From NCBI RefSeq assembly GCF_024500045.1, contig NZ_JTEO01000001.1, positions 1-64,000 of the forward strand: DNA of 64,000 nucleotides. The letters are read 5' to 3'. Made by a program: the position numbers and the translations under genes. This DNA comes from Methanolobus chelungpuianus. GTDB taxonomy: Archaea > Halobacteriota > Methanosarcinia > Methanosarcinales > Methanosarcinaceae. Below the pieces are notes generated by a model, which saw only the letters and a list, made by a program, of their open reading frames with translations, was not told where the DNA came from and made no database searches. This document shows positions 33,900 to 42,175 of this stretch, piece after piece. Positions within the stretch are counted from its first letter, which is position 1, and each line of letters opens with the position of its first letter.

Positions 33900-34262
33900 A
33901 TGCAGGGTTTTCAGATGGATTTGGTCTCAGAGCACAGGCTCGCTGAAATGACCCCTGTGGAAAAGGTCAGGTTCATTATCGATGAGGTGAAGGAGGGTAA
34001 GATTCTTGTCCTTGAAAAGGGTTTAAGCCCGGAGGAGGAAGCAAGTCTCATTGAGATGACCATGACACTTATCGAACCTGACGGTTTTTCCGGTATAGAG
34101 ATGGAAAGTTATCCCGGTGAAGTGGATACGTCAATTTTCGGAAGGCTCTTAAAGAAGAACACCCTCAAGACAAGAATGACGGTGATCGGGCCTGCGGACC
34201 AGTTGAAGACTCTCAGGAAGGACCGCAATATGATAAGTGCTCTCATCTCGACACAGAAGTGA
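33900..34262 (+). CDS. DUF2073 family protein
   Basis: 120 residues from ATG 33900, preceded by GGGTGAG; a GTG at 33891 overlapping the GTPase stop is the other choice. Conserved DUF2073 pattern: MTPVEKVRFIIDEVKEGKILVLEKGLSPEE is the N-terminal block (about 14-43) and the RMTVIGPADQLKTLRKD block is near the C-terminus. The family is archaeal, of unknown function and recurrently linked to this GTPase, which suggests a partner. Overlap or near overlap with the upstream gene implies translational coupling. Confidence 0.85.
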   Translation: MQGFQMDLVSEHRLAEMTPVEKVRFIIDEVKEGKILVLEKGLSPEEEASLIEMTMTLIEPDGFSGIEMESYPGEVDTSIFGRLLKKNTLKTRMTVIGPADQLKTLRKDRNMISALISTQK

Positions 34263-34276
34263 TTGCGTGAACCTTA

Positions 34277-34789
34277 ATGCGAATAAAAGATGACAAAGAA
34301 CCCCTGATATCTCCTCATCTTTCCCTCTCTTCCTTTGAAATGGGGAGAGATGACGTGAATGTGGTATGTACCTATGGTAAGATCTCCATATGGTTCGGGC
34401 GTCAGGTGCCCGATCTGGTGATAGGCCAGATACTTCTTGGAATGTCCGGGATAGACCAGTCAACCGTTCATGAGCTCGAGGTGATATGTGATTTCGATGA
34501 GATCACGTATTATGAGAGCAACGGGTATGTGCTTGTATCCTATGCAAGGACAAAAGAAGGTTACAGGACCACATTCAATATTCCTTTTTCCAGCAAGAAG
34601 GCCTTGTTCGCCCTTGCAGGCTACATAAGCAGAGGACTTAAGAAGGAGGACATCGTCGTGGACTGCTACTGGACCGGAGATGACTCTGACATCATGCGTT
34701 TGTATGAAGAGCTCAGCGGCATTGAAGGCTGGAAGATAAAAAACATCAACTATAAGGAAGATGTAAAAGATAAGAATTACGATTATTAA
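34277..34789 (+). CDS. Conserved hypothetical protein downstream of DUF2073
   Basis: 170 residues, soluble, alpha/beta. No named family recognised. Visible parts: VPDLVIGQILLGMSGID, EVICDFDEITYYESNGYVL, and an acidic C-terminal stretch ending in NYKEDVKDKNYDY. It starts 14 bp after DUF2073 and ends 25 bp before hxlB, so the GTPase, DUF2073, this gene and hxlB may share one transcript. ATG 34340 is an alternative start. Function unknown. Confidence 0.65.
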   Translation: MRIKDDKEPLISPHLSLSSFEMGRDDVNVVCTYGKISIWFGRQVPDLVIGQILLGMSGIDQSTVHELEVICDFDEITYYESNGYVLVSYARTKEGYRTTFNIPFSSKKALFALAGYISRGLKKEDIVVDCYWTGDDSDIMRLYEELSGIEGWKIKNINYKEDVKDKNYDY

Positions 34790-34814
34790 TCAGCTTGATA
34801 TGAGGTTCCCTATT

Positions 34815-35432
34815 ATGGCAGATGCAAACACTCCCGAATGTACAGAATGTTATCATCTTAAATCTTCTATACTCCTTATGGCCCACCATCTTGAAAGGGT
34901 CGCACAGGAACTCGATGACGATTCCATAAAGCAGATGCTTTCAGCCATCCTGAAGGCAAGACGTATCTTCGTCCTGGGTGCGGGAAGATCCGGACTTGTT
35001 GGTCGTGCTTTTGCCATGAGGCTCATGCACCTTGGCCTTTCTTCCCACGTGGTCGGTGAGACAACAACACCGGCAGTCAGCACTGAGGACACCATCGTTG
35101 CCATATCCGGTTCAGGCCAGACCCGCTCAGTATCGGACCTTGGGAAAGTTGCCAAGGATATCGGGGCTACGGTCATAGCCATAACCTCCAACAAGGATTC
35201 AAAGCTGGGTAACCTTTCGGATGTAGTCGTGGTGCTTCCCGGAAGGACCAAGGACGATGCAGGAGGATACCTGGAGCGCCACATGCGCGGTGAATACACG
35301 TACCTCACTCCGCTTGGCACGTCCTTCGAAACCTCTGCAAGCGTGTTCCTTGATGCCGTTATCGCCGAACTCATCTACATCACAGGCGCATCGGAAGCTG
35401 ACCTCAAGTCCAAGCACACCAATATCGAATAA
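34815..35432 (+). CDS. hxlB: 6-phospho-3-hexuloisomerase
   Basis: 205 residues from ATG 34815 (TGAGG 8 bp upstream; ATG 34800 lacks a site). SIS-domain isomerase converting D-arabino-3-hexulose-6-phosphate to fructose-6-phosphate. Motifs: FVLGAGRSGLVGRAFAMRL, AISGSGQT and TPLGTSFETSA. In methanogens the reverse ribulose monophosphate pathway uses it with the synthase (often fused to Fae) to make ribulose-5-phosphate for nucleotides and to release formaldehyde. The synthase gene is not in the window. Followed by an aminotransferase gene after 10 bp. Confidence 0.93.
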   Translation: MADANTPECTECYHLKSSILLMAHHLERVAQELDDDSIKQMLSAILKARRIFVLGAGRSGLVGRAFAMRLMHLGLSSHVVGETTTPAVSTEDTIVAISGSGQTRSVSDLGKVAKDIGATVIAITSNKDSKLGNLSDVVVVLPGRTKDDAGGYLERHMRGEYTYLTPLGTSFETSASVFLDAVIAELIYITGASEADLKSKHTNIE

Positions 35433-35442
35433 GAGGGATACG

Positions 35443-36555
35443 ATGACTTCTCCCAGGTTTGCACAAAGGGTGCTGAGCATCGACATATCCGGTATCAGGA
35501 AGATGTTCGAAGCTGCAGGGTCCAATGCCATCAATCTCGGACTCGGGCAGCCGGACTTTGATACTCCTGCCCATATCAAGCAGGCAGCTGTTGATGCCAT
35601 TAACGAGGGTTTCACCGGTTATACACACGGGGCGGGCATCCCTGAACTCAGGCAGGCACTAAGCTCCAAATTCGAGAGGGAGAACAATTTCAGTGTAACT
35701 CCCAACGAGGTAATTGTTACCTCCGGGGCATCTGAAGCTCTGGAACTGGCTATTGCCTCCCTTGTTGACCCTGGTGATGAGGTGCTCATCGCAAACCCTG
35801 GTTTTGTTTCCTATAACGCCCTTGTGGAGCTCATGGGTGGTAAGGTGACCCCAGTTCCTCTTGCAGACGACCTCACATTGAGGCCCGAGGACATCGCGGA
35901 GAGGATCTCCCCGCGCACAAAGGCGTTCATCGTCAACTCTCCGGCAAACCCGACCGGTGCCGTGCAGAGCAGGAGTGACATGAAGGCCTTTGCAGAGATT
36001 GCCGACGACCATGGCATCACTCTCATCTCGGACGAGGTCTATGAGCATTTCATCTATGAAGGGGAGCATGTGAGCCCTGCCCGGTACTCGGACAATGTGA
36101 TAACCGTCAATGCGACGTCCAAGACATATTCCATGACCGGCTGGAGGCTTGGCTATATTGCAGCAAGGCAGCAGTATGTTGACCAGATGATAAAGGTGCA
36201 TCAGTATGTACAGGCATGCGCCAACTCCATTGCCCAGAAGGCAGCCCTTGCAGCACTGAACGGTCCCATAGAGCCTGTCGTGCAAATGCGCGAGGAGTTC
36301 AGGCAGCGCAGGGACCTGATCGTTAAAGGCCTGAACTCCCTTGGCATAAAGTGCGATCCGCCCAAGGGTGCATTCTACGCATTTCCTGAAGTCGATGACT
36401 ATCTGGAAGTCGTGCGGAAATGCATCTCCAACGGTGTTGTCGTTGTGCCGGGAACTGCCTTCGGGAGCGGGGGGGAAGGTCACATGCGCCTGTCCTATGC
36501 CACGTCCCAGGCACAGATAAAGAGAGCTCTTGAGATTATGGAAAAGGTCCTTTGA
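35443..36555 (+). CDS. Class I/II PLP-dependent aminotransferase (aspartate aminotransferase type)
   Basis: 370 residues from ATG 35443 with AGAGGG upstream. An open reading frame reaches back to 35257, but those 62 codons overlap hxlB in another frame and have no family similarity. Fold type I: INLGLGQPDFDTP at the N-terminus, GGxxxALEL-like TSGASEALEL, substrate-site NPTG in NSPANPTGAV, and the PLP lysine in TSKTYSMTGWRLGY. C-terminal Arg in MRLSYA. Substrate is probably aspartate or a related amino acid; close families include phosphoserine and aromatic aminotransferases. Short linked gap to hxlB. Confidence 0.92.
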   Translation: MTSPRFAQRVLSIDISGIRKMFEAAGSNAINLGLGQPDFDTPAHIKQAAVDAINEGFTGYTHGAGIPELRQALSSKFERENNFSVTPNEVIVTSGASEALELAIASLVDPGDEVLIANPGFVSYNALVELMGGKVTPVPLADDLTLRPEDIAERISPRTKAFIVNSPANPTGAVQSRSDMKAFAEIADDHGITLISDEVYEHFIYEGEHVSPARYSDNVITVNATSKTYSMTGWRLGYIAARQQYVDQMIKVHQYVQACANSIAQKAALAALNGPIEPVVQMREEFRQRRDLIVKGLNSLGIKCDPPKGAFYAFPEVDDYLEVVRKCISNGVVVVPGTAFGSGGEGHMRLSYATSQAQIKRALEIMEKVL

Positions 36556-36557
36556 AA

Positions 36558-36579
36558 GAAACAGGGATTACTCTGTTTC
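36558..36579. terminator. Bidirectional hairpin between convergent aminotransferase and NOG1-like genes
   Basis: GAAACAG (36558-36564) and CTGTTTC (36573-36579), 8-nt loop. T-rich sequence follows on both strands. It begins 2 bp after the aminotransferase stop and covers the NOG1-like stop. Confidence 0.6.
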
Positions 36580-37548
36580 CTTCTCTTTGTTCTTATTTTC
36601 CTCTATCATTTTCACAAGCCTGTCCATGACCGCAGGGATGCCCTCCCCTGTCATCGTGGACATTTTCATGTCGACGAAATCCAGTTCCCTGAACTGCGGA
36701 AGATCGGACTTGTTCGCAACTACCAGTATGGGTAGCGGGAACTGCTGCCTGACCTCTCTGAGCATGTTCTCCTGGTCCTTGATCTCGTATCCGCAGGTCT
36801 CAGTGGGGTCGATTATGAACAGGACGACGGCCTTGAGATGCTTCAGCGCAGAGATGGCCTGCAGCTCAATCTCATTTCGCTCGGACATGGGCCTGTCCAG
36901 CAGTCCCGGGGTATCCATCACCTGGTACCTTTCATTGCCTATCATGAAGTGCCCTATGGACACGCCTTTTGTTGTGAAGGGGTATGGTGCAATCTCCGGT
37001 GTCGCCCCGGTAGCCTTTGATACGAAACTGGATTTGCCGATGTTGGGATAGCCTGCGACGACGATTGTGGGTTCATCATGTACTGCAGGCAGCTTCCTGA
37101 GCTTGTTGCGCGCCTCATTGAGCAGCAGCAGTTCCTTATCAATGGACTTCATAATGGAGCCCATGCGGCCAAAGGCCTGCTTCCTTACCATAATGGGGTC
37201 TTTTGAGCGGCGCATCTTTCCTACATGGTCCCTGGCCACGTCATGTATCTTGGCGCTTGCCCACTCGATCCTGCCCAGGGCCTTCCTAAGGTCATCGACA
37301 CCTACAAGTATGTCTGCCAGCTCGTAATAGAAGGGCTGGACCCTGTCGAAGCTGGGGAAGCGGCGCACTGCATTTGAGAGGTTATCGGTAAGTATGTTGG
37401 CCGCGGTCAGTATCATTGACTCGTTAGCCTTGAGTGCTGTCTCCCTTCCGGTGATCGTCTTTCCGGACATTGCACGGGTGGCTCTCCTGAATGCCTTGTC
37501 CACGAGTTCATCAGATGTAGGGACAGTGTGGATTTTTTCAAATATCAT
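36568..37548 (-). CDS. NOG1-family GTPase
   Basis: 326 residues. The helical N-terminal half (about 1-150) is typical of NOG1, followed by the OBG-like G domain: G1 GYPNIGKSS, G2 in PYPFTTK, G3 DTPGLLD, G4 ANKSDLP. In eukaryotes NOG1 is needed for 60S ribosome assembly; archaeal members are taken to act in large-subunit maturation. ATG 37548. The gene is divergent from the HTH-CBS regulator across an A/T-rich gap. Complete, no missing G motif. Confidence 0.92.
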   Translation of the reverse strand: MIFEKIHTVPTSDELVDKAFRRATRAMSGKTITGRETALKANESMILTAANILTDNLSNAVRRFPSFDRVQPFYYELADILVGVDDLRKALGRIEWASAKIHDVARDHVGKMRRSKDPIMVRKQAFGRMGSIMKSIDKELLLLNEARNKLRKLPAVHDEPTIVVAGYPNIGKSSFVSKATGATPEIAPYPFTTKGVSIGHFMIGNERYQVMDTPGLLDRPMSERNEIELQAISALKHLKAVVLFIIDPTETCGYEIKDQENMLREVRQQFPLPILVVANKSDLPQFRELDFVDMKMSTMTGEGIPAVMDRLVKMIEENKNKEKETE

Positions 37549-37647
37549 AATCTCTTTACCTGCTCAGGGGTAATCACCTTTACATATAAATTAGTGTTCC
37601 TCCCCTGAAAAAATATATTCTTCAATAATATCTATCTGATATACTAC

Positions 37648-37658
37648 AAATATATATA
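37648..37658 (+). promoter_or_regulatory. TATA box of the HTH-CBS regulator
   Basis: AAATATATATATC at about 37648-37660 lies about 45 bp before ATG 37701, and GGTGAT sits 5 bp before that ATG. The position decides against ATG 37665, which would be almost inside the promoter. Confidence 0.45.
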
Positions 37659-37700
37659 TCCCTTTTGAGTATGTATTATTATTCAGGGAACGGTGATTTA

Positions 37701-38576
37701 ATGGAGCTGGCTCCTATCCAAAAAGACATTCTGATCGCGTTAATTAATCTTCAGAGAGAGAAAGATCGTGCTGTAAAGGGCGAAGAGATCGCCGAACTCA
37801 TAAACCGCAATCCAGGTACTGTAAGAAACCAGATGCAATCCCTGAAAGTGCTTGGGCTTGTCGAAGGTGTCCCGGGTCCCAAAGGGGGATACAAGGCTAC
37901 CGGCGATGCCTACGAGGCTCTCAGCATAACGGCTATGGACCATGAAGCGGTGGTGCCTCTCTTCAGGAATGACAAGCTGGTGGATGGCGCAACTGTGGCT
38001 GAGATAAGTTTCACCACTGTCAGGCATCCTGACATGTGCCACGGTAACATAAAGGTACTTGGCAGCATAAAAAGCTTTGAACAGGGTGATAAGGTGCAGG
38101 TGGGCCCGACGCCTGTGAATAAGTTGGTGATAAGCGGGCAAGTGGTGGGTCGTGACGATACGCAGAACACCTTGGTCTTCTGTATAAGCGAGATGATCTC
38201 CCTTCCCAAGAAACCTGTAAAGAACTATGCCCGCATGAATATCATTTCCATCAATATAGGTGCCAGTATACAGGAAACTGCAAGATTGCTCGTAGATCAC
38301 GGTATTCACGGCGCACCTGTGAAAGATAACGGGGAAATAGTTGGGATAGTTACTTTAACTGATATAGGGGATGCCGTGGCAAGTGGCAAGATGACCGCAA
38401 GGGTCAAGGACATCATGACAAAGGAGCTTATCGCAGTGGATGCCGAGACTTCCCTGTATGATGCCGTTAAGATATTCGACAAGCATAACATAGGCTTCCT
38501 GCTGGTATCTTTCGAGGGGGTTCCCCGAGGCGTCCTGTCAAAGAAGGATGTATTCCACGAATTGACAATATACTGA
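37701..38576 (+). CDS. Winged-helix plus CBS-pair regulator
   Basis: 291 residues from ATG 37701. N-terminal winged helix (LAPIQKDILIALINLQ, IAELINRNPGTVRNQMQSLK), a middle beta domain, and two CBS repeats in the C-terminal part (MNIISINIGASIQETARLL, then IMTKELIAVDAETSLYDAVKIF). CBS pairs usually bind adenosyl ligands (AMP, ATP or SAM), so this is probably an energy- or SAM-sensing transcription regulator. No target is evident: hisE lies downstream but convergent. Common in Methanosarcinales as a predicted transcriptional regulator. Confidence 0.87.
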   Translation: MELAPIQKDILIALINLQREKDRAVKGEEIAELINRNPGTVRNQMQSLKVLGLVEGVPGPKGGYKATGDAYEALSITAMDHEAVVPLFRNDKLVDGATVAEISFTTVRHPDMCHGNIKVLGSIKSFEQGDKVQVGPTPVNKLVISGQVVGRDDTQNTLVFCISEMISLPKKPVKNYARMNIISINIGASIQETARLLVDHGIHGAPVKDNGEIVGIVTLTDIGDAVASGKMTARVKDIMTKELIAVDAETSLYDAVKIFDKHNIGFLLVSFEGVPRGVLSKKDVFHELTIY

Positions 38577-38585
38577 CAGAAACAG

Positions 38586-38615
38586 GAGATATCGGTAAAA
38601 CTGGTATCTCTTTTG
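38586..38615 (+). terminator. Hairpin terminator after the HTH-CBS gene
   Basis: GAGATA (38586-38591) pairs with TATCTC (38605-38610), followed by TTTTGTT. It starts 10 bp after the stop codon. Confidence 0.5.
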
Positions 38616-38635
38616 TTACTTCTTCCAGTTATTTC

Positions 38636-38935
38636 TTATTTCCTGCGCTTTTTGAACTCTTCAGCAATCTCCTCAAGGGAGATGTCCTTTGCTGCAAGCA
38701 TCACCAGCAGATGGAAGAGCAGGTCGGCCGACTCCGAGATTATCTCTTCCCTATTGTCGTTCCTGACTGCCAGTATGGTTTCGATGGATTCTTCTCCCAC
38801 TTTCTCCAGTATCTTGTTAATGCCCTTCCTGTGATTCAGCAGGGAGCAGACATAGGAGTTATCAGCCGGCGTGTTCTTACGTTCAAGTATGACTGTGTAG
38901 ATCTCATTGAGAATGGAAAGGTCGGCATCAGGCAT
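38636..38935 (-). CDS. hisE: Phosphoribosyl-ATP pyrophosphatase
   Basis: 99 residues from ATG 38935; GTG 38941 is the longer alternative. Second step of histidine synthesis, PR-ATP to PR-AMP. All-alpha MazG-like fold with [13 protein letters not shown] (the EExxE metal site) and [13 protein letters not shown] (the second metal site ExxD). Stand-alone HisE, not fused to HisI. hisF is 23 kb away at 61958, so the his genes are scattered here as in most methanogens. A 150-bp gap separates it from hacA on the same strand. Confidence 0.94.
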   Translation of the reverse strand: MPDADLSILNEIYTVILERKNTPADNSYVCSLLNHRKGINKILEKVGEESIETILAVRNDNREEIISESADLLFHLLVMLAAKDISLEEIAEEFKKRRK

Positions 38936-39088
38936 GTTCACTCACATCAAAATAATATGGCGACGTTGGTGTAATCCATCACAATATGACGGGAGTGTGT
39001 TGGTATCCCAACGTCTGAAACTATCATATGAATTTTCTCATATATTTGTTTTGGTATAATTCTCCAAAAAAGGCAGAGCACAGTGTGC

Positions 39089-40375
39089 TTATATCTTTCT
39101 CGGATCAGTGATCTCTCCGGTAAGTGCGGAGGCTGCAGCCGTTGCAGGGGAGCTGAGATAGACGAATGACTGCGGGCTTCCTTCCCTTCCCTTGAAGTTC
39201 CTGTTGGATGTAGCCAGGCCCACCTCGCCATCTCCGAGAAGCCCGAAGGAGCCTCCCATGCATGGTCCGCAGCAGGGTGATTCCACCATTGCGCCGGCTT
39301 CCATGAACTGCTCGATATAGCCTGCCCTGAGCACCTTCATATACTCGGTCCTGGAGGCGGGTATTATAAGCAGCCTTACTCCTTTTGCAACGGGCTCGTC
39401 ACCCATCATCCTGGCAACTATCTCTATATCCTCGAACCTGCCATTTGTACATGATCCTACAAAGACCTGGTCAACCTTGATGCCTTCCACCTCGCTTACA
39501 GGTTTAACGTTGTCCACGTTGTGGGGGCAGGCAACCTGGGGTTCGAGATTGCTTACATCGTACTCCCTTCTCTCAGAGAATACTGCATCCTTGTCTGACT
39601 TCCAGTAGGGGTCCAGTTTGAATCCGGGGATGCGTTCCTGCAGGTACTTCTCTGTCACCTTGTCAGCTTCTATTATGCCTGCCTTGCCTCCCATCTCGAT
39701 AGCCATGTTGGACACTGTCATACGCTCGGACATCGGCATATCCCTGACAGTTGAGCCTGCATATTCTGCAGCCTTGTACCTTGCTCCCTCGGCGCCTACG
39801 TCGCCTATCAGGTGGAGGATGACATCCTTGGAATACACATGCTTCGGAAGCTTCCCGTTGACCTCGAACCTGATGGTCTCGGGAACCTTGAACCAGAGCT
39901 TGCCGGAAGCAAAGACCGCAGCCATATCAGTCGAGCCTATGCCTGTGGAGAATGCGCCAAGTGCGCCGTAGGCGCAGGTGTGTGAATCGGAACCGACTAC
40001 AAGGTCTCCGGGCTTAACATGTCCCTTCTCGGGCATGACCTGGTGACACACGCCCTCATAAACGTCATAATTGATGATGCCCTGCTCCTTTGCGAATTTC
40101 CTGAGCATTATGTGATTCGCAGCAGCGTTAAGGGAATCTGCAGGCACCTGGTGGTCAAAGAGGATCACTATCTTGCTGGGGTCCCAGACCTTTTTCTCTT
40201 CCTTGTCCCGCATGATCTCATAAAACCCTTCCACAGCAAGGGGTCCTGTGATATCATGGGTCATTGCCCTGTCTATGTTGGCCATTACGAATTCGCCGGC
40301 TTTTACCGTTTTCCCGGAAGCCTTGGAAAAGATCTTCTCAGAGATCGTCATTGCTTGGTCGGTGTTGGTGGACAT
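39089..40375 (-). CDS. hacA: Homoaconitase large subunit (HacA/AksD; LeuC-like)
   Basis: 428 residues. Aconitase superfamily with the three cluster cysteines in VGSCTNGR and CCGPCMGG, plus [14 protein letters not shown] and the Asp/His site VILFDHQVP. The length and sequence fit the archaeal LeuC/HacA large subunit; methanogens use HacAB for cis-homoaconitate hydration in coenzyme B (7-mercaptoheptanoylthreonine phosphate) synthesis, and a LeuC paralogue for leucine. Telling them apart needs the small subunit, which is not next to it. ATG 40375. It follows the YkgJ-type gene by 17 bp on the same strand. Confidence 0.85.
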   Translation of the reverse strand: MSTNTDQAMTISEKIFSKASGKTVKAGEFVMANIDRAMTHDITGPLAVEGFYEIMRDKEEKKVWDPSKIVILFDHQVPADSLNAAANHIMLRKFAKEQGIINYDVYEGVCHQVMPEKGHVKPGDLVVGSDSHTCAYGALGAFSTGIGSTDMAAVFASGKLWFKVPETIRFEVNGKLPKHVYSKDVILHLIGDVGAEGARYKAAEYAGSTVRDMPMSERMTVSNMAIEMGGKAGIIEADKVTEKYLQERIPGFKLDPYWKSDKDAVFSERREYDVSNLEPQVACPHNVDNVKPVSEVEGIKVDQVFVGSCTNGRFEDIEIVARMMGDEPVAKGVRLLIIPASRTEYMKVLRAGYIEQFMEAGAMVESPCCGPCMGGSFGLLGDGEVGLATSNRNFKGREGSPQSFVYLSSPATAAASALTGEITDPRKI

Positions 40376-40392
40376 ATTGATCAGTCTGTGAT

Positions 40393-41124
40393 TTAATCCT
40401 TGATGTTGTGATCGCTTACTATCCTGAGGGTAGTTCTGTGACTGCCTGTGCTGTCATGTACTATATAGTTAATAATACCTTCCCGTATATTCGCAATGGC
40501 CTTATTAATATTTTCAGGTCCCTTCCGGAAACCCCCGTAGTTCTCATAGAGCAGGATCGTTTCCTTGATCTCTTCAACATACCTCTCAATGACCTTTCCG
40601 GCCATGACCAGGCTTTCTTCAAAACCTGTCTCTCCGCCAAGTCCCTCACATTCTGACACCTTCAGCTCTCCGTCTTCCATGTAGAAAGGATATGTGCTGC
40701 ACAGCATGGGGCGTGCGTCGTATATGGCGCATCTGTTCCCTTCCCTTTTCTCCTGCATGAAAACGCAGTCCCCGTTCTCCCGGCGGGACAGCTCCCAGCC
40801 GAAGGTGTGGATGTTGCCCTGGGGATCTATAAGGTCCGTATTTCCTTTTTCAGCTAGCAGATCCGGAATATCAGACTCAGATTGTGGGGGCTTGGTAACA
40901 GAGCCGTGCTCAAGGCCTGTGTATCTGCATATCCTTTGTATCTCGGCAGGGCTAACTATGACCGAATTGTCCCCCTGCTCCCTGCGGCAGCATCTGCCGC
41001 ACATGAGGCAGGAAAAGCCAATAGTGCGTACCTCTGCAGCAACCTTCTCCTTATCTGTTGTCTTTGCAGCCTCAAGTTCCTCTCTCAATGTCGCAATAAG
41101 GGAATCTTTGAACCCGGAATCCAT
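40393..41124 (-). CDS. YkgJ-family cysteine cluster protein
   Basis: 243 residues from ATG 41124; a TTG at 41169 would add 15 residues and neither has a clear ribosome binding site. Fe-S or zinc cluster motif CLMCGRCC near residue 35, then [19 protein letters not shown], the YkgJ (CxxCxxCC) signature of probable oxidoreductase or metal-chaperone proteins. C-terminal helical part of unknown role. Upstream gene of a unit with hacA, which does not by itself explain its job. Function of the family is unresolved. Confidence 0.85.
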   Translation of the reverse strand: MDSGFKDSLIATLREELEAAKTTDKEKVAAEVRTIGFSCLMCGRCCRREQGDNSVIVSPAEIQRICRYTGLEHGSVTKPPQSESDIPDLLAEKGNTDLIDPQGNIHTFGWELSRRENGDCVFMQEKREGNRCAIYDARPMLCSTYPFYMEDGELKVSECEGLGGETGFEESLVMAGKVIERYVEEIKETILLYENYGGFRKGPENINKAIANIREGIINYIVHDSTGSHRTTLRIVSDHNIKD

Positions 41125-41235
41125 CTCTGGTTCTTGGCAAGACTGGTATAAGCAATTATCTATTGGCAATTATGTCTTGAGTTCTTTCCTTCTTAGCCCG
41201 CCTGTGTTGAAAGTGCGATCGGGGGGTGCCACGGG

Positions 41236-41252
41236 TATAATATATACGTAAT
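41236..41252 (-). promoter_or_regulatory. TATA box of the YkgJ-hacA unit
   Basis: Minus strand reads ACGTATATATTATACC across 41252-41236. A start of transcription near 41215 leaves a leader of about 45-90 nt depending on the start codon used. Confidence 0.45.
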
Positions 41253-42175
41253 ATTGCATGTTTTGTATTAAACATATAGGGACATATACTCTGAGTTGTG
41301 CATTATTGTGTATACGAAAAAGGTCACAGCGGGTTGTGCGCCAAGCAGGTGTACCTTGATTGTGTTTAGCGGTGTTCTTCCATCTGGATTCCTGCATGGT
41401 TATGGCCTGCCTGTATCTATTCAGTATTAAATGACTGTTCCGGCGCACTCTGACATATGCTGATGCCCCTGATTGGGGATATGTCACTCCTTTGTCAGCG
41501 GCTACGGTGCTATAAACCCTTATTCTCTTATGCAGATGTCTGTCACCAGCCCTCTATGCATCTTTCGCACTCTGTATACTGCTTTTCCGGATTTCCACCA
41601 ATGCATGCGCCATCATATGGCATTGTATGTCAATGTATGCTCTTGTATGACTCTGTATGTTCCCCTGACCAGGTTCACATCAGGTCTTTTATGTTCTCTT
41701 GCAAAATGTATGCAAAATAGGAATGTATGTGTGATATGTATGACTCGTATGACTCGTATGGTGTCCCCCGGTATTACAGAGTGCATGGACTGTATGAAAA
41801 GAACTCTCTGCAGCGCTATAATGATCTTGTGTTCCGGAACAGGTATTTCATGCATCCTTCAGGAGTTGGGTTGCAGGTGATTATGTTAAAAGGTATGACC
41901 CGTGCGGAATGGATATGGGCATTTACAGTTCCTTTTCAGGGTAAGCACGATGCATTAATGGGCTTAGCATGTACATATACTGCAGTTTCCAACCATCTGG
42001 AAGATTATTTATTTTGTGATATATAGGTATATATGTGTTCATTATATTGTATATATTCATGTGACTGTTTTCAGCCGGCCTTATAAAGGCATCGTCATCA
42101 GAAAATCAGCAGTGAATAGGGAAAAGTATTGTCAATCAGGGTGAAAGCGGAGAAAGGAAAGGAAGAACGCAGGGG
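41253..42175. other. About 920-bp region without a convincing gene
   Basis: Between the YkgJ promoter and the end of the TrkA-N/DHH gene no ORF has a credible ribosome binding site plus coding character. The longest frames (41473-41880, 41727-42026) are made largely of the TGTATG repeats or resemble no family. Features seen: the phased repeats at 41624-41796, an A/T-rich stretch near 42020-42060, and GCCTT-ata-AAGGC near 42076 that could act in termination of the DHH gene. No tRNA fold was found. Confidence 0.5.
41624..41796. repeat. Helically phased TGTATG repeats
   Basis: TGTATG occurs at 41624, 41634, 41644 and 41654, exactly 10 bp apart with unrelated bases between. More copies follow at 41707, 41724, 41737 and 41791, with CGTATG at 41746 and 41755 (tandem 9-bp GACTCGTAT). 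The sequence CATACA results on the other strand. The 10-bp spacing puts the motif on the same face of the helix, as expected for a cooperative DNA-binding protein. No known family of repeats is recognised. Confidence 0.6.

Noticed and set aside
35257-35442. Upstream extension of the aminotransferase frame
   Set aside because: The 62 extra codons lie within hxlB in another frame, and a clear AGAGGG-ATG start exists at 35443.
41473-41880. Frame of 135 codons in the TGTATG repeat region
   Set aside because: It is built largely from the repeats (Met, Cys, Tyr, Val runs), has no ribosome binding site and no similarity to a known family.
41727-42026. Frame of 99 codons in the same region
   Set aside because: Its first part lies in the repeats. 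An AGGTGAT element sits only 1-2 nt before an internal ATG (41884), too close to serve as ribosome binding site. No family seen.
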